Shown: one piece after another, positions 52,890 through 60,995 of the stretch
Layout: every line of letters starts with the position of its first letter
Position numbering within the stretch: position 1 is the first letter of the stretch
DNA from: an uncultured SAR86 cluster bacterium
GTDB taxonomy: Bacteria; Pseudomonadota; Gammaproteobacteria; Magnimaribacterales; D2472
Reading direction: 5' to 3'
DNA: 64,000 bases
Assembly (NCBI GenBank): GCA_902591665.1
Contig: CACJBO010000005.1
Span: forward strand, 1-64,000
Made by a program: the position numbers and the translations under genes
Notes under the pieces: generated by a model
Told to the model about the DNA's origin: nothing
Seen by the model: the letters and a program-made list of their open reading frames with translations, nothing else
The model's database searches: none

Positions 52890-53728
52890 TATGTATCATC
52901 ACTGTATTTAGTAATTATCATAAATTGCTCATAAGATAAGTTATCAAATTTTACACCTTCTATGGTTGCTGAATAATTTGATAAAGTCTCTGAGTATTTT
53001 GCCGGCTTAAGTATTTTTTTATTTTCATAGTCAGTTTTAATTAGTAAATATCTTAATGATGTTAATCTTCCAATCATCTTATTATTAGAGTTTATAGATA
53101 CCCAGGGTGATATCTCAGTACCAGTCTTATTAAACATCTGTTCTTTATAAAGAGTAAATGCATCCCATTTTGTAACGATTTTTTCATCATTTTTAGAAAG
53201 CTTCCAATACTTTAGTTGTGAATTTTTTCGTGCATTCATTCTTCTTTCTTGCTGATCTTTTGAAAGGGAGAAATAGAATTTAATTATTTCAACACCCTTA
53301 TTTATGAGATTTTCTTCCCAATCATTAACTCTTTTCATGAAAGTTCTGTATTGATGTTCTGAACAATAGCCCATTATTGGTTCTGTAATAGCTCTTGTAT
53401 ACCAAGATCTATCTAGGAAAGATATTTCACCTTTTTTTGGTAAAGCTTTTTCCCATCTTTGGAACCAATGAGACGATTCCCACTTAGTTGGAATCCCTAA
53501 TTGAACATAATTGAAATTTTTAGGTCTTAAGTACTCTGAAAAGAACTTAATTGCTGAGCTTTTTCCAGCAGTGTCTCGACCCTCAAAAACAATGCATATT
53601 CTCCGATTATTTTTAATAACATCTTCTTGAAGTTTTAAAAGTTCTATTTGAAGCCTTCTTTTCTCAAGGGCATAAGCTTTTGCACTTAATTTTTTATATT
53701 CAGATTGATCTAATGATATTAAATGCAT
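52889..53728 (-). CDS. ppk2: Polyphosphate kinase 2
   Basis: PPK2 phosphorylates nucleotides with polyphosphate, or makes polyphosphate. The P-loop is VFEGRDTAGKSSA (47-59), Walker B region SFLDRSWYTRA, and a lid with RRMNARKNSQLKYWKLSK. The 279-residue length fits the one-domain PPK2 forms. It is the first gene of the pair with ppx and shares the intergenic region with the divergent PiT transporter. Together they suggest a polyphosphate store filled by imported phosphate. The substrate class (ADP, GDP, AMP) is not decided by what I can see. Confidence 0.9.
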   Translation of the reverse strand: MHLISLDQSEYKKLSAKAYALEKRRLQIELLKLQEDVIKNNRRICIVFEGRDTAGKSSAIKFFSEYLRPKNFNYVQLGIPTKWESSHWFQRWEKALPKKGEISFLDRSWYTRAITEPIMGYCSEHQYRTFMKRVNDWEENLINKGVEIIKFYFSLSKDQQERRMNARKNSQLKYWKLSKNDEKIVTKWDAFTLYKEQMFNKTGTEISPWVSINSNNKMIGRLTSLRYLLIKTDYENKKILKPAKYSETLSNYSATIEGVKFDNLSYEQFMIITKYSDDT

Positions 53729-53824
53729 TTTAAAAATTCACTTAAACGTATATGTAATTTCACTTGTTTGTAACAATTTTATTGCCTAATAGCCACTAAT
53801 AAACTTATAGGGTAAATCTTGATT

Positions 53825-55072
53825 ATGGAAAATTTATTTATTGATCCTACGTTACTATTGATTATAGCGGCTTTTGCTGGCTTTTTCATGGCATTTGGAA
53901 TTGGTGCAAATGATGTTGCTAATGCTATGGGAACATCTGTTGGTAGTAAGGCTATTACTTTTAAACAAGCTATTTTAATAGCAGCTGTTTTTGAGTTTCT
54001 TGGAGCATACTTAGCTGGAGGTGAGGTTACTTCAACTATTAGAAAAGGTATTGTTGACCCTGATCTGTATGTTGGTAAAGAAAGTATTTTTATTATCGGT
54101 ATGCTGTCAGCACTATGTGCTGCAGGTACATGGCTTTTAATTGCAAGTACTAGGGGTTGGCCTGTATCAACTACTCATTCAATTGTTGGCTCTATTGTAG
54201 GTTTTGTAATTATCTCTATGGGTTTCGAAGCTGTATCGTGGAATAAAGTTGGAACCATAGCGGCAAGCTGGGTTGTATCACCAGCAATCTCTGGAACAAT
54301 GGCATTTTTATTATTCTTGAGTGCAAAAAAATTCATTTTAGATAGAAGAGATCCTTCTCAAGCAGCAGTATCACTTATTCCAATTTATAGTTTTTTTGTA
54401 GCAGTAATAATTGGTCTTGTAACAGCTAGAAAAGGCTTAAAACATGTAGGCCTGCCTTTAACAGATAATGAAGTTCTTTTGGTAACTGTTTCTTTTGGAA
54501 TAATTGTTGCGGTAATTTCTGCGATTCTTCTTAATCTTAATAAAGAGAAAATTAGAGAATATGGAGTTGAATCAGCTTTTGCTGTATTAATGATTGTTAC
54601 AGCATCTGCTATGGCATTTGCCCATGGATCAAATGATGTTGCTAATGCTATTGGGCCTATGTCTGCAATTATAAGCGTGGCATCTGAAGGTGCTATTGGT
54701 GCTAAATCTGCTGTTAGTCCTTGGGTATTATTAATTGGTGGTGTTGGTATTGTTTTTGGTTTGGCTATGCTAGGTGGCAGAGTTATAAAAACTGTAGGAA
54801 GTAAAATAACTCATTTAACACCAAGTCTAGGTTTTTCTGCTGAGATGGCAGCTGCATCTACAGTTGTAGCAGCGACTTATTTAGGATTTCCAATTTCAAC
54901 TACTCATACATTGGTTGGAGCCGTAATAGGTGTTGGTTTAGCAAAAGGTGTTTCACATTTAGATCTAAGCTCTATTGGTAGAATCATCTTATCTTGGGTA
55001 GTGACTATTCCTGCTGGTGCTACATTAACAGTGCTATTTTACGTATTGTTAAGATTCAGCACAGGCGTATAG
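53825..55072 (+). CDS. pit: Low-affinity inorganic phosphate transporter (PiT)
   Basis: Inner-membrane phosphate:cation symporter. The 415-residue protein has two duplicated PiT halves, each with the signature GIGANDVANAMGTSVGSKA (25-43) and HGSNDVANAIGPMSA; STTHSIVGSIVG and STTHTLVGAVIG also repeat. About ten membrane spans. A TTG two codons upstream is possible, but ATG 53825 is preferred. It is divergent from ppk2-ppx and 22 bases before the aquaporin-like gene. In this window it is the only inorganic phosphate carrier besides the porin; no pst genes are present. Confidence 0.93.
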   Translation: MENLFIDPTLLLIIAAFAGFFMAFGIGANDVANAMGTSVGSKAITFKQAILIAAVFEFLGAYLAGGEVTSTIRKGIVDPDLYVGKESIFIIGMLSALCAAGTWLLIASTRGWPVSTTHSIVGSIVGFVIISMGFEAVSWNKVGTIAASWVVSPAISGTMAFLLFLSAKKFILDRRDPSQAAVSLIPIYSFFVAVIIGLVTARKGLKHVGLPLTDNEVLLVTVSFGIIVAVISAILLNLNKEKIREYGVESAFAVLMIVTASAMAFAHGSNDVANAIGPMSAIISVASEGAIGAKSAVSPWVLLIGGVGIVFGLAMLGGRVIKTVGSKITHLTPSLGFSAEMAAASTVVAATYLGFPISTTHTLVGAVIGVGLAKGVSHLDLSSIGRIILSWVVTIPAGATLTVLFYVLLRFSTGV

Positions 55073-55094
55073 CAATCTAATTTTAAATAACAAA

Positions 55095-55742
55095 GTGCTG
55101 ATAAAAAAACTCTTAGCAGAATTTATTGGCACTTGCTTTTTAGTTATGGTAGTCGTTGGCTCAGGCATCATGGCTGAAAACTTAACCTCAAATGAATTTA
55201 ATATTCTTCTTGCCAATACTATTGTTACCGGAGCTGGCCTAACAGCTTTAATATGGATTTTTATCAATATTTCTGGAGCACATTTTAATCCTGCTGTGAG
55301 TTTGGTTATGTTTCTTAACAAGGAATTAAAATTTGATCATTTAGTTTATTTTATTTTTTTTCAATGTCTTGGTGGTTTTATTGGAACTGTGCTAGCAAAC
55401 CTAATGTTTAATCTTGATCCTATAAGCATATCCTCTAACGTAAGAAGCGGTTCAAATATTTATTTAAGTGAATTTATTGCAACCTTTGGTTTGATTCTTA
55501 CAATTTTGGGAAGTAGGCGTCTATCAAAGAAAATAGTTGCACCCTCAGTTGGCTTATATATAACTGCTGGTTACTGGTTTACATCCTCAACATCATTTGC
55601 AAACCCATCGGTTACATTTGCAAGAGGTTTTACAGATACTTTTACAGGAATCAGTCCAGAATATATTCTCCCATTTATTTGTTTTCAAATTATTGGAGCT
55701 ATAACCGCATTAGTTTTAATGAATTATATGCAAAAGGATTGA
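55095..55742 (+). CDS. MIP-family channel (aquaporin/glycerol facilitator-like)
   Basis: A 215-residue channel with six membrane segments and two pore loops. The first loop is HFNPAVSL (standard NPA) and the second FANPSVTFARGF (NPS instead of NPA), followed by TDTFTGIS. The variant second loop occurs in AqpS/arsenite-type and some aquaporins. The start is GTG 55095, which gives LIKKLLAEFIGT. It may export water, small polyols or arsenite; the last would make sense beside a phosphate transporter that lets arsenate in, but no arsenate reductase is here. It follows pit by 22 bases. Confidence 0.8.
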   Translation: MLIKKLLAEFIGTCFLVMVVVGSGIMAENLTSNEFNILLANTIVTGAGLTALIWIFINISGAHFNPAVSLVMFLNKELKFDHLVYFIFFQCLGGFIGTVLANLMFNLDPISISSNVRSGSNIYLSEFIATFGLILTILGSRRLSKKIVAPSVGLYITAGYWFTSSTSFANPSVTFARGFTDTFTGISPEYILPFICFQIIGAITALVLMNYMQKD

Positions 55743-55758
55743 GCTCAATTTATGAGCT
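55742..55758. terminator. Small hairpin between aquaporin and tetR genes
   Basis: AGCTCA (55742-55747) and TGAGCT (55753-55758) enclose a five-base loop, followed by TTTGATT. The stem lies at the convergent stops and may stop both genes; it is short, so confidence is limited. Confidence 0.4.
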
Positions 55759-56343
55759 TTGATTAACCCAATTTAGCATATAGGCATGACCAGCTCTGTG
55801 CGCCTCAATTTTTCCAGTTTCATTAAGAGCATTACTTTCTTTTACATTTAATGAAAATATAGAAATGATGATTTGAGTTAAAACTCTATAAATTCCATCT
55901 TTGTTGTACATTCCGGGTAATTTAATATTTGACTCAACGAAAGATTGAATATTAGCTGATAGTTTATTAATAACTGATGCATGGACTGGAGGAGTGACTG
56001 TATTTTGAAGAATAATTAATTGCGACGCCTCATTTTCATGAAAGTAGTCATAAAGAATCTCCACACTTCTTAATATTACAACTGAAAGCTGGTCTGTATT
56101 GATATTGTGTGACTTTTCTTTAAAAAAACTTGCACAGTTAAGTAAATATTCCTCAATAAGTGTTTCTTTTAAAGAATCAGCAGTGGGAAAAAATTTATAA
56201 GTAGAAGTTCTTTTCAATCCAGAGAATTTTGAAATATTGGCTATTGTTAAAGCATCAAGACCTTCGTCTAAAAGAATTTGTTCAGCTGTTTCAAGAATTA
56301 TTTTAATTCTTTGCTTACTTCTTTCTTGTTTTGGTTTAAGCAT
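55750..56343 (-). CDS. TetR-family transcriptional regulator
   Basis: A 197-residue regulator. The N-terminal helix-turn-helix has RIKIILETAEQILLDEGLDA and LTIANISKFSGLKRTSTYKF (about 35-54), typical of TetR. The C-terminal ligand-binding domain is not recognisable. It precedes (upstream on the minus strand) nothing but the phytase gene, which lies behind it by 36 bases, so it could control the phytase or the channel convergent to it. A GATATT is five bases before the ATG. Confidence 0.82.
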   Translation of the reverse strand: MLKPKQERSKQRIKIILETAEQILLDEGLDALTIANISKFSGLKRTSTYKFFPTADSLKETLIEEYLLNCASFFKEKSHNINTDQLSVVILRSVEILYDYFHENEASQLIILQNTVTPPVHASVINKLSANIQSFVESNIKLPGMYNKDGIYRVLTQIIISIFSLNVKESNALNETGKIEAHRAGHAYMLNWVNQSS

Positions 56344-56378
56344 TAGCTAATATCGACATATGTTTATAAATATAGATA

Positions 56379-57437
56379 TTACTTTATATTCAATGAATTT
56401 AAAACTTGCTTAAAAGATACAAACTTAAAGTTTTGTTTATTAACTTTATTTTTTACTGAATTGTTTCCATCTTGGACAACCATTAGTCCTAGGGGATATT
56501 CAGGACCTAGATTTAAATGTGTGACATCAACCCCATCAGTATCTGTTACTTCGTCAATATCACCATTATTTTTAATTGAAAAACTATCTATATAATCATA
56601 TGGGTACTTTCTATCATATAGATTAAATTTGCTATCACCTTGTGAAGATAAGATTAAATAACCCTCATGACTTGATGTTTTATATATCGTAACTCCCTCA
56701 GGGTCACCAACAATATTACCATCTCTTGTATCTATAATAGTGACGTCAGACATATTTAGATCATTGTTAATTTTATATGCCCTGAGAATACCTCTATCTT
56801 GTTCCTCTGATATGAATAGTGTTTGATTTTCATCGTCATATACACATCCTTCTGATTGAGCTGCATCAGCATTTTTAAATTCGTGAATTAAAGATAATGA
56901 TTTATTTTTAAAGCCCCATAATTGAACTTTAGATCCCATATCTTCAGTGATGAAAGCTATGTCACCAAAATATGGATGATATCCAGCACAAACTCCATAA
57001 ACTATCATATTAGCATCACCAGAATATGATGGGTTGATTGGCATATCTAATGCGGATGTTTTTATTTGAGTATTAAGTTCTTTGTTATTTAAGATCCATA
57101 AACCTAATGTGTTATTTGATCTATTTGAGCCATAAAAGAGTGTAGTATTCTTTTTATCATAAGAGGCAGGTCTTAAATCAATATTATTTATCTTTCCTGC
57201 TTTTATAAAAGTTAGTTTTTCTGCATTCATATTGTATGCATATATGCCATTATATTTATCAGTACCAAATACAATTGAATTGTTAGGATCAAAAGGATTA
57301 ACCCATATTGCTGGATCATCAGCATCACCATTAATGGGAACTTGTGGTGTTTCAGCATTAGGGGTTATTTCAAAGGCATTTATGTTTATAGTTAATATAA
57401 TTAATAAAAAGTATTTATAGGTTTTTGTAATATTCAT
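56379..57437 (-). CDS. Beta-propeller phytase
   Basis: Releases phosphate from phytate and related phosphate esters in the presence of calcium. Signal peptide about 1-20. ADDPAIWVNPFDPNNSIVFG (about 39-58) is the hallmark of the six-bladed BPP fold; SEGCVYDDENQTLFISEEQ and GDPEGVTIYK are further blades with the acidic calcium-binding residues. The 352-residue size is normal. The start is ATG 57437, one codon after an in-frame TTG. It is divergent to the porin, and a Pho box lies between them. It would be exported, and the T2SS is the obvious route to the surface, although this is inference. Confidence 0.9.
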   Translation of the reverse strand: MNITKTYKYFLLIILTININAFEITPNAETPQVPINGDADDPAIWVNPFDPNNSIVFGTDKYNGIYAYNMNAEKLTFIKAGKINNIDLRPASYDKKNTTLFYGSNRSNNTLGLWILNNKELNTQIKTSALDMPINPSYSGDANMIVYGVCAGYHPYFGDIAFITEDMGSKVQLWGFKNKSLSLIHEFKNADAAQSEGCVYDDENQTLFISEEQDRGILRAYKINNDLNMSDVTIIDTRDGNIVGDPEGVTIYKTSSHEGYLILSSQGDSKFNLYDRKYPYDYIDSFSIKNNGDIDEVTDTDGVDVTHLNLGPEYPLGLMVVQDGNNSVKNKVNKQNFKFVSFKQVLNSLNIK

Positions 57438-57524
57438 CAATCGAAAAAGAAACTACTTAATATGATAATTATTACTCATAATAGGATTAACTTCTAAGTA
57501 CTTTGTAACAAATTTATACTTTAG

Positions 57525-57546
57525 TTACATATATGTGTCATCAAAG
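57525..57546 (+). promoter_or_regulatory. Pho box between phytase and porin genes
   Basis: TTACATATATG (57525-57535) is followed directly by TGTCATCAAAG (57536-57546). The pair matches the layout of the E. coli pstS Pho box (TTACATATAAC then TGTCAC). It lies about 90 bases before the porin ATG and about 90 bases before the phytase ATG, so either or both could be PhoB targets. Confidence 0.65.
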
Positions 57547-57637
57547 TTATTTCTCTGTAAATACTTAATTCATGCAGTAACAACCTAAAATTTTTATGAT
57601 TTAATGCACTCATATTTTAATTAAACATTTTTATATT

Positions 57638-58552
57638 ATGAAAAACCTAAATATTTTTAAAATTAAATTTCTTTTAATAATCCCTGTTATTTTTTCAATT
57701 CAGTCTGAATCATCAACTGATTTTTATGGAAAAATAAATATGAGCTTAGCTCAGATTGATGAGGGTTATGAAAGAGAAACAGATACATTAAATAATGCAT
57801 CTAGAATTGGATTTAAATCTAAGTTTAAGATTTCAGAAAATCTTAATTTTTTAGTTCAAGTTGAAAATGAAATTGATCCAGCGGATGGAAGGGCTGATGG
57901 AGATAAGGTATTTAAACAAAGAAATACATTTATTGGTATATCAGGTAACTTTGGTAAATTGTTCGTAGGAACTCATGATACAGCTTTTAAAAAGGCACAA
58001 TTAAAAGTAGATCTTTTTAATGATACCCAATCCGATATTAAAAATATCTTACGAGGTGAAAATAGAATGCAAGATCTAGTTGGATATGAATCACCAGAAA
58101 TTCTTAAGGGCGTTAAGGTTGTGCTGAATAACATAAAGACTTCTGATAAAAATTATCAGTCCTATTCTATTAACTATTCATCTGATTCATTAAAAGCTTC
58201 TTATAGTATTGATACTGGTTTGAAAGGATATGATGGAAAGAGATTAACCGGTTCATACACCTTTAATAAAACTACTTTAGGTACTATATACCAAGATTCA
58301 GAAAAAACTGTTACTTCAAAAAAAGAATCAGGTTACGTTTACAGCGTTAAGCAAAAAATATCAAAAAAAGGCTCTTTATTATTCCAAGTTGCAAAATCAG
58401 ATATGAAAGTTGTTGGAGGAAAACAAATTAGTTTTGGGTACAACCACCAACTAAGAAAAAATCTTAAAGTATTTACTGCGCTTTCATTTTTATCTAAGGA
58501 TAACGCAGAAGATAAAGATTGGTTAACAGCGGGTTTTGAATATAAGTTCTAA
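57638..58552 (+). CDS. Gram-negative porin, possibly for phosphate
   Basis: A 304-residue outer-membrane beta-barrel. Signal peptide about 1-25. STDFYGKINMSLAQIDEGYE (25-44 region) and SRIGFKSKFKISENLNFLVQ are typical of the 16-strand general porin family, as are RNTFIGISGNFGKLFVG and the C-terminal aromatic ending FEYKF. The loops hold many lysines, which would favour anions such as phosphate. Behind a Pho box it is plausibly a phosphate porin, but selectivity is inferred. Its stop overlaps the stop of the convergent epoxide hydrolase by four bases. Confidence 0.85.
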   Translation: MKNLNIFKIKFLLIIPVIFSIQSESSTDFYGKINMSLAQIDEGYERETDTLNNASRIGFKSKFKISENLNFLVQVENEIDPADGRADGDKVFKQRNTFIGISGNFGKLFVGTHDTAFKKAQLKVDLFNDTQSDIKNILRGENRMQDLVGYESPEILKGVKVVLNNIKTSDKNYQSYSINYSSDSLKASYSIDTGLKGYDGKRLTGSYTFNKTTLGTIYQDSEKTVTSKKESGYVYSVKQKISKKGSLLFQVAKSDMKVVGGKQISFGYNHQLRKNLKVFTALSFLSKDNAEDKDWLTAGFEYKF

Positions 58553-59670
58553 TAAAGATTAAGCTTATCAATAAATAAATTTATATCTTTTGAAAGCTGC
58601 AATGGTTTCTCCATTGCAGCGAAATGTCCACCATCATATTCATTCCATTGAACTACGTTATAAATTTTTTCAGCCCAAACCCTTGGTGGCAACATAATAT
58701 CTCTTTTAAAAATAGCACCAGCCATTGGTTGCTTGATTGAGTTAAAAGAAAAACCAAAGTCACCATTTTCTTTATAGAGTCTTGCAGAAGAGGTTATAGA
58801 TTCTGTAAACCAATAGAGAGATATTATGCTTAAGACCTCATCATTAGATATAACTAAATTGTTATCATTTCCATCAAACCAGCCATAAAATTTTTCAGAT
58901 ATCCATGCAGCAAGCCCAATAGGTGAATCGTTAAGGCCATACCCTATAGTTTGTGGTTTTGTTTTATGGATTTCATAGTAGCCATAACCTTGAGTTTTAT
59001 ATTTATTAAAATTTTCAAGCAACTTCAACTCTTTATCTGTTACTCCCTCCATTGGATTTTCGGTATTTGGAGGAAATGCAATCACTAAGTTTAAATGAAT
59101 ACCAATACAGTTTTCAGGAAATAGTTCCGCCATCCATTTACTAACTGTTGCACCCCAGTCACCACCTTGGACAACATATTTTTTATATCCTAAAGCCATC
59201 ATTAGCTCATGTTGAATTTTTGCTATTTCCTCTGAATTCATTCCAAGATCTTTTGGCTTATCAGAAAAGCCAAACCCTGGAAGAGAAGGGCATATTATAT
59301 CTATTGGTCTGGTAGATTCTTCCTGTATTAAAGGAATAACTTTAATAAATTCTTGAACACTTCCTGGCCATCCATGGGTCATAACAAGAGGCAATGCATT
59401 TTTTTGATTAGATTTAGCATGAAGAAAATGAATATCAAGACCTGTTTTAGAAGTAAATTTATAACTACCAATTTCATTTAATTCTTTTTCATGTGTTCTC
59501 CAATTAAAATCATTTATCCAATACTCAGATAAGTCTTTAAGAAAACTCATGCTAGTTCCATGAGACCAGTATTCATTATTTATTTCATCCGGCCATCTTG
59601 TTAACTCAATTTTTTTTTGCAAAAGCTCAATTTGGCTTTCATCAATATTTATGTGGAATTCCTTAATCAT
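58549..59670 (-). CDS. Epoxide hydrolase (EHN domain)
   Basis: A 373-residue cytoplasmic alpha/beta hydrolase. The N-terminal epoxide-hydrolase domain starts KEFHINIDESQIELLQKKIE, with LTRWPDEINN. HGWPGSVQEFIKVIP holds the oxyanion HGWPG, and the nucleophile Asp is in QGGDWGATVSKWMAELF (about 166-182); DGGHFAAMEKP gives the catalytic His. It resembles eukaryotic juvenile-hormone/microsomal epoxide hydrolases and their bacterial relatives. Substrate unknown. TAAAAT lies seven bases before the ATG (59670), suggesting a leaderless message. Confidence 0.88.
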   Translation of the reverse strand: MIKEFHINIDESQIELLQKKIELTRWPDEINNEYWSHGTSMSFLKDLSEYWINDFNWRTHEKELNEIGSYKFTSKTGLDIHFLHAKSNQKNALPLVMTHGWPGSVQEFIKVIPLIQEESTRPIDIICPSLPGFGFSDKPKDLGMNSEEIAKIQHELMMALGYKKYVVQGGDWGATVSKWMAELFPENCIGIHLNLVIAFPPNTENPMEGVTDKELKLLENFNKYKTQGYGYYEIHKTKPQTIGYGLNDSPIGLAAWISEKFYGWFDGNDNNLVISNDEVLSIISLYWFTESITSSARLYKENGDFGFSFNSIKQPMAGAIFKRDIMLPPRVWAEKIYNVVQWNEYDGGHFAAMEKPLQLSKDINLFIDKLNLY

Positions 59671-59757
59671 TTTAGATATTTTAATTATAAGTTTTAAACT
59701 ATAAGCTAACGGCTTTAATAAAGTAAAATATTATTTTTGATTAATATTAAATAACCT

Positions 59758-60261
59758 ATGTTCGAAAAAATAGAAATATATTTGAATGCTAATGCTGAAT
59801 ATGCGTGGTTATTTGTATTGTTTTTTGCATTTCTTGAATCCTTTATTCTTTCAGGCTTAATTGTTTCAAGTGCAATCTTGTTTTCTATATGTATTTTGGT
59901 TTATAACACTGAATTAATGCCAATAACTGCCATTGTTCCTGTAGCAGTCATTGGCGCTCATTTAGGAGATATGTCAGGCTTTATTTTTGGTAAAACTATC
60001 GGCCCACAAATTATGTCAACTAAGGTTGTTCAAAAAAGAGAAAAGGTTATTAATAGAGCTCAAAAATTTTTAGATAGAACTGGGTCATATACAGTTTTAA
60101 TGGGTAGGTTTATTCCTGCAATAAGACCAATTGTTCCATTTTTACTTGGAATATCAGATTTAAAAGTTATTAAATTTTATATAGCAGATCTAATAGCTTG
60201 CATATGCTGGGGTTTAGCATTAGGCTTTCTAGTCACAGGAATAGGATCTGTTTTAGGATAA
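59758..60261 (+). CDS. DedA-family membrane protein
   Basis: A 167-residue inner-membrane protein of the DedA/SNARE-associated family. FFAFLESFILSGLIVSSAIL, HLGDMSGFIFGKTIG, and the MGRFIPAIRPIVPFLLG segment (about 116-132) are characteristic. It is shorter than E. coli YqjA (220). Such proteins help maintain membrane potential and lipid flipping (undecaprenyl phosphate/phosphatidylethanolamine carriers). It starts the run DedA, small membrane protein, HIT, with gaps of two or three bases. Confidence 0.85.
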   Translation: MFEKIEIYLNANAEYAWLFVLFFAFLESFILSGLIVSSAILFSICILVYNTELMPITAIVPVAVIGAHLGDMSGFIFGKTIGPQIMSTKVVQKREKVINRAQKFLDRTGSYTVLMGRFIPAIRPIVPFLLGISDLKVIKFYIADLIACICWGLALGFLVTGIGSVLG

Positions 60262-60264
60262 ATT

Positions 60265-60450
60265 ATGTTAAGTGTTTTTATTTTAGTTGTAAGTACCATC
60301 GCATTAGTTTATTTACTCATGCAGCTTGTTAGAGCAAAAAAACAAGGCCGCTTTTTACAAACTATTAGAGATTTATTTATTATTTTGTTAGCTATTCTCA
60401 TGACAGCAGCAATTTTCTATATTGGTTTTAGATTTTTTAGAGCCTTCTAA
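60265..60450 (+). CDS. 61-residue two-span membrane protein
   Basis: A small membrane protein with two hydrophobic segments (about 3-20 and 35-55) separated by a basic loop, RAKKQGRFLQTIRD. Its ATG is three bases after the DedA stop and its stop two bases before the HIT start, so it is clearly part of the operon. I do not recognise the family. A role with DedA in the membrane is a guess from position. Confidence 0.65.
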   Translation: MLSVFILVVSTIALVYLLMQLVRAKKQGRFLQTIRDLFIILLAILMTAAIFYIGFRFFRAF

Positions 60451-60452
60451 TA

Positions 60453-60794
60453 ATGCCTGAGACTTTATTTGAAAAAATAATAAATAGAGAGATACCGGCA
60501 GATATTATTTATGAAGACGACCTCTCTATAGTGATAAAAGATATTCATCCGCAAGCTCCAACACACTTATTAATAATTCCAAAAAAAGTAATACCAAAAC
60601 TTTCAGATTCATCAATTGAAGATCAGGAAGTTTTAGGGCATTTAATGTTGGTGGCGGGGAAGGTTGCTGAACAGCTTAATCTAAATAACACATTTAGGAT
60701 TGTTATCAACAATGGTGCAAAAGCAGGTCAAAGTGTCTTTCACCTGCATTTACATCTTTTATCAGGTAGGTCTTTGAATTGGCCTCCAGGCTAA
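60453..60794 (+). CDS. hinT: HIT-family hydrolase (HinT-like)
   Basis: A 113-residue nucleotide phosphoramidase. ETLFEKIINREIPADIIYED is the typical start, IVINNGAKAGQSVFHLHLHL holds the HxHxH triad (the final motif VFHLHLHLLSG, about 96-106), and the active-site His is the middle one. The size is normal. It ends the three-gene DedA operon, and the 32-residue gene on the other strand overlaps its stop. Confidence 0.92.
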   Translation: MPETLFEKIINREIPADIIYEDDLSIVIKDIHPQAPTHLLIIPKKVIPKLSDSSIEDQEVLGHLMLVAGKVAEQLNLNNTFRIVINNGAKAGQSVFHLHLHLLSGRSLNWPPG

Positions 60795-60889
60795 TAAAAT
60801 ATATAAGCCCCTAAACCGAGTAAAAATACTACGAAACCAATACCAAGTACAAAGTAACTACCTAATTTTATAGTCTGACTATCGCTCAT
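60791..60889 (-). CDS. 32-residue single-span membrane peptide
   Basis: A small ORF starting MSDSQTIKLGSYFVLGIGFV and ending GLGAYIFY, with one glycine-rich membrane span (about 12-31). A strong GGGAGGAG ribosome site lies seven bases upstream of the ATG. It converges with the HIT gene, overlapping its stop by four bases. I do not recognise it. The good ribosome site makes translation likely. Confidence 0.6.
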   Translation of the reverse strand: MSDSQTIKLGSYFVLGIGFVVFLLGLGAYIFY

Positions 60890-60995
60890 GTCACACTCCT
60901 CCCAAAAAAAAATATAACAAAAATATCAGCATTTACAAGGTTATTTGTTAGCAAAGGATATAAAATAAAGACAACAATAAATAATTTAATTCCTA

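Noticed and set aside
53745..53785. Pho-box-like sequence between ppk2 and pit (TGTAATTTCAC and TTGTAAC)
   Set aside because: No TGTCA half-site and the spacing is 16 rather than 11 bases; not convincing.
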